Of a stretch of DNA of 64,000 bases, positions 60,474 through 64,000 are shown one piece after another. Origin of the DNA: Strigamia acuminata (taxonomy: Eukaryota > Arthropoda > Chilopoda > Geophilomorpha > Linotaeniidae); NCBI GenBank assembly GCA_949358305.1, contig OX442317.1:1550001-1614000 (forward strand), given 5' to 3'. Position numbers and translations under genes: made by a program. Each line of letters starts with the position of its first letter. Position 1 is the first letter of the stretch. A model generated the notes under the pieces. It saw only the letters and a program-made list of their open reading frames with translations, was not told the origin of the DNA and ran no database searches.

Positions 60474-63400
60474 GTTTGTTCTTCATCTACGACATCACAA
60501 CCCACCACGTTCGTACCACGCTCGTGGGTGCCGTTGACACACACTTCCACTTCTCACCTTCCTCTCAATTTTCCTCCTCTTTTTTCTACTTTAGACTTTT
60601 TCTTCATTTTTTTTTTCTTCCTTTCTTTTTCTTTTCTGTTTTTTTCCCCTTCCTTTTCGCTACCTCGATCGACATTACGAGTCGCTGCTTCATTATTCAG
60701 AAATTCACTCTGCGTTTTTCTTTTCGACTGACGCTTCACCTTCAATTTTAACGGTGAACTATTAACATTAATTTCAATCCAATCCCGTGCAAATGCTCCG
60801 CTAATCCCACAAACGTGGCAAATCCACAACAACGCGCCTTTTTTTCCTCCCATTACTCCATTTTTTCCTTATAATAAATTATAAATTCAATTAATTTAAA
60901 TTTTTTTCAAAAACAACCCACAAAACTCCTTTTTTTTATATTAAAAAAAAAATAAAATTCTCTTCAAAAGAAAAAAAAAATTAAAAACTTTTGATATACG
61001 CCTCTTTAACTCGCACTACATTTTTTTCATTTTATTTTTAAAAAAATCAATTGTGGGAGCATCTGAGAATATTGTAGCGCGAACACAACTGTCGGCAAAG
61101 TCCTATAGTACACACCCGACACTATCACAACCCTAATCGATCATTGCCAAAACTCCAAACAAACCCACGGCTTGAAAAAAAAAAAAAAAAAAAAAAAAAC
61201 CGAGTCCGATTAAACCCGACCCTACAACCGCCTCCGAATGCATAACAAGCACGTATTATCACTTACCCATCGATCCACCCACCGTATCCAACATGGCGCC
61301 AACCATAAGTGAAATTTAAGCAAAATAAACGACTCGCGCCAACACCGTCCATTTATTGCCACACCGTTCACCCAAATGTGACGCCATCAACGCCCCGACT
61401 TCCGGTCTTAAAAAAAAATCCCGAAAAGCCTTAAATCCGGCAGTCACCGAAATAAATCCACCTACACCCATTTCATTTTGGTAAAAATAAATTATTATTA
61501 TTATTATTATTATGACATCATTGCACACCTCATTTATTCGATATCCCATGATTCCAATCGCTCGTTCGCAGCAATGCCATCAACACACGACCAATTTGCC
61601 CGGCGCTTATTGACTTGTGAATAGTTGTATAAAAATCATTAACAAGTTCAGAGTCTCCTTAATTCAGCCGTGCGATTGAACGAAGGTGTGGGTTGTGTGG
61701 TGAGTGTGTCATGTGGAAATGACGGGCTGAAATGACGTTTCGGAGCAGTCCAATTGCTTTGCATGCTAACTTTAATTGCAAATTAGCTTTCTGAGTCGAC
61801 ACCCTTAATCTTGTCAGCAGCAAAGCGAGCAGAAAAGCAGTAAGGGGGAGAGCGGAGCAAGGAAACGAAGGAAGGAAAGAAGGAAGGTAGGCGAGTCATG
61901 TCCCCGATTCTTGCACTTTTGCCTTTTCATCACGAAATTTGCCAAAGACTAATTAAACCACAAGCGCTTTGCGTTTCTGCACTTATTTCCCGTTCACGGC
62001 GCGGCAATCAACCTGTCCGAATATTACTCACATCGTACCACTCACATTCATCCGAAATAATAATAATAATAATTTTTTTTTTTTTTTTTTTCGTGTCGCA
62101 GAGAGATAATCTTCGAACAGCATCCTCGTTTTGTGCTCTCATGGCGTTGCCACGGTAACCGAGCGCGCAAAAATGTCGGGAATCGCAATCACAAGAAGAG
62201 GAAGGAAAGGAGAGAAGGATTATATTTTTTCCGCCCATCACCAACTCGGTTTCATTTTGCTTCCATCATACTTTTTCCTCCCGCACAAACTTAATTACGA
62301 ACCATGTCTAATGAGACAATGGTGAATGAATTGCAGTCAACATCCACCACTAATGAGTAAATAATAGCAGCAAATAAAAAAAATTAAAATTAATTAATTA
62401 ACAAAAAAAAAAAATTAAAACCATCTAAATCCAAAACTGTTACTGTCTTTCGTCACTTTCCATTCTTCGAAAATTGCAAATTAAAACAATGTTTATTTTG
62501 CAATTTACGCTTTTTATTTCTTAACAAAAAATAAATAAAATATTTACTTTATTATCAGCTGCACACAGTGTGTGTACGAAATGTAAACAAGCAAAGTAAA
62601 TTTTTTTAATACCCTTGTGTACACAATGCACACATGAAATAATGCCGCTTTAAAGCACTTCACTGGATGCTGCAGAAACACATAGCAGGTCGGAGGGCTG
62701 TGTGCACAAATATCCCCAATAAGGTCGAAAAGCTTACTTTTCATCACCGAGTGTTAACACCCAAAAAATAACTTATTCTCCCTTAAAAAAAAAATTTAAT
62801 AAAAAATAAATCTCAACACATTTTCCCAAGAATTATTAGAGGAATATGCAAAACATTCACATAATTCGTGTAAAAATCCCACTTTCAACGTCAAAAAAAT
62901 TTAATTTTGATATTTCCACAAGATTTACATGTTTTTCCTTATTATATTATCATCCAATCTCCAAAGCACAATAAACGATCAATTACGTGTGCACAAGTGC
63001 TTCCAAAAACGAAAAAAGAAAACACCCTGCAAAATATTTCCTTTGTTTCACCTAAACACCTGTTAAATTTATATTAAATTTCCCAAGCAATTGTCTAACA
63101 AGATTTGCCACACCCCGCTATACTCGAGCAAACCCAACACTTGTTTGCAACCCAATAAATTCCAATTCAATAAAAACAATACCGAAACAAAACTTCATCT
63201 AGAACCCAACTCACACGTCTACCTATCTCCACACGCCCCAAAGAAAACATTAAATACACAACACCCAGCCACCCAGAATTGCATCTGCCACACCTGACGT
63301 GGCCACTCGCTATAGATAAAAAAAGATCAAAGAAACGCGCCAAAATTTACGATTCCAGAAAATAATCCAAAAAAAAAAATTAATAATAAAAAAAAAAATA

Positions 63401-63479
63401 ATAAAAACATAAAAAAAACTCACCTTTCACAACTTTTAGCAAAATTCCCCTTCCCAAACTCCAACCTCTTTCCCCCAAC
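60474..63479. other. Intergenic or first-intron stretch
   Basis: It has long A runs (25 A at 61175-61199), an (ATT)n run at about 61490-61513 and an (AAT)n plus T run at about 62058-62090. The X-box-like site at 62146 lies within it. No exon was recognised. Confidence 0.4.
62146..62159. promoter_or_regulatory. X-box-like (RFX) site upstream of the right-hand gene
   Basis: GTTGCCACGGTAAC fits the consensus, 1.6 kb upstream of the signal-peptide exon at 63778. Confidence 0.45.
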
Positions 63480-63777
63480 ACGTCGCCAACAAACACCACG
63501 AGCGCCCTCGCGCGCTACGCAACTCCCGTCACGTAGCCAGGCGCATCTGCTAGCGAGCATGCGCACACACGACAAGTGAGCGCCTCCGAGTCGAGCCGGA
63601 GTCCGTCGACGAGGCAGCCGGGCGGTATGAGCGCCGGAGCCAGCCTGGGCCTCGTGCGCCCCCCACACCGCGTACCATAGCCATAGGAATCGCCCTGCCA
63701 CAAGCCCCTCGTCGCGGGGGTCCGACCCATGCGCGAGGAGGCCGGCCGGGCCACGGCATCCCCGACCGAGACAGAGC
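63480..63777 (+). promoter_or_regulatory. GC-rich promoter/5' leader of the right-hand gene
   Basis: The base composition jumps from AT-rich to strongly GC- and CpG-rich just before the ATG at 63778. Long open frames on the minus strand here are a by-product of the composition. Short upstream ATGs occur in the leader. The transcription start cannot be fixed. Confidence 0.45.
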
Positions 63778-63859
63778 ATGGACCCCACGCCCGGCGACGT
63801 GGATCGCATACGCGCCCTCCTTCTCTACACATTATTACTGCTGCTCTGTCTTCCACATG
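63778..63859 (+). CDS. First coding exon of a secreted or membrane protein (signal peptide), 3' partial
   Basis: ATG at 63778 opens MDPTPGDVDRIR, then a hydrophobic core ALLLYTLLLLLCLP, then HG at a consensus donor GTAAGT (63860). The N-terminus, about ten leucines in the core and a small polar end describe a signal peptide. A phase 1 intron directly after the signal peptide is typical of cell-surface and extracellular proteins built of modules. The rest lies beyond the window, so family and function are unknown. Confidence 0.6.
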
Positions 63860-64000
63860 GTAAGTCCAATTCCACTTATATTACTTCATTTCTCATCGCT
63901 CCTCCGCTCACTTTTAACACCCCCCCCATCTCCCATCACACAACACACACACCCGCACTTTGACCGAGGTTATCTGCGATCCGCTCCCGACCTCGTAAAA
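63860..64000 (+). other. Start of the intron after the signal-peptide exon
   Basis: GTAAGT then pyrimidine-rich sequence to the window end. No further exon is visible. Confidence 0.5.

Noticed and set aside
63420-63856. Three overlapping minus-strand frames of 69-129 codons, rich in Arg and Gly
   Set aside because: They are a composition effect of the GC-rich promoter region; the plus-strand signal-peptide exon explains the locus better.

Overview
The window is AT-rich nuclear DNA from an animal, most likely an insect. Two multi-exon genes on the + strand can be assembled from splice sites and protein similarity. Their shortest introns are 53-71 bp, a size typical of insects, and the rest of the window is large introns, intergenic DNA and many small inverted-repeat transposons. 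The left gene belongs to the DEG/ENaC (pickpocket/Nach-like) family, which is large in insects. I cannot name the species; a beetle or related insect is a guess. No tRNA, rRNA, CRISPR array or bacterial-type operon was seen.

Layout. (1) 784-3034: a DEG/ENaC sodium-channel gene whose 5' part lies outside the window or is hidden. One uninterrupted exon (1163-1988) encodes the second transmembrane segment of one channel subunit and then the first transmembrane segment of another, so the product appears to be two subunits in one chain. (2) 3035 to about 18500: gene-poor DNA with at least seven short DNA-transposon relics and two tandem arrays. (3) 18522-48773: a gene of ten recognisable exons encoding a four-helix voltage-sensor protein of the Hv1/TMEM266 family followed by a coiled coil. 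The exons join in consistent phase into about 390 residues ending in a PDZ-ligand-like tail. Introns reach 11.7 kb and contain X-box-like sites, a minisatellite, GAATC arrays and a hAT-type element with a perfect 8-bp target duplication. (4) 48774-63777: no convincing gene, apart from a weak candidate first exon near 60.43 kb. It holds a Tigger-like copy, a 768-bp foldback element with long arms, a second inverted-repeat element immediately beside it, and a CCGTATT-ended MITE. (5) 63778-63859: the first coding exon, with a signal peptide, of a secreted or membrane protein whose body lies beyond the window, preceded by a GC-rich promoter-like stretch.

Both assembled genes encode neuronal-type membrane proteins, but nothing shows that they work together. 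The two results most worth following are the fused double DEG/ENaC subunit and the voltage sensor that keeps its gating residues but has lost the Hv1 proton-selectivity aspartate.
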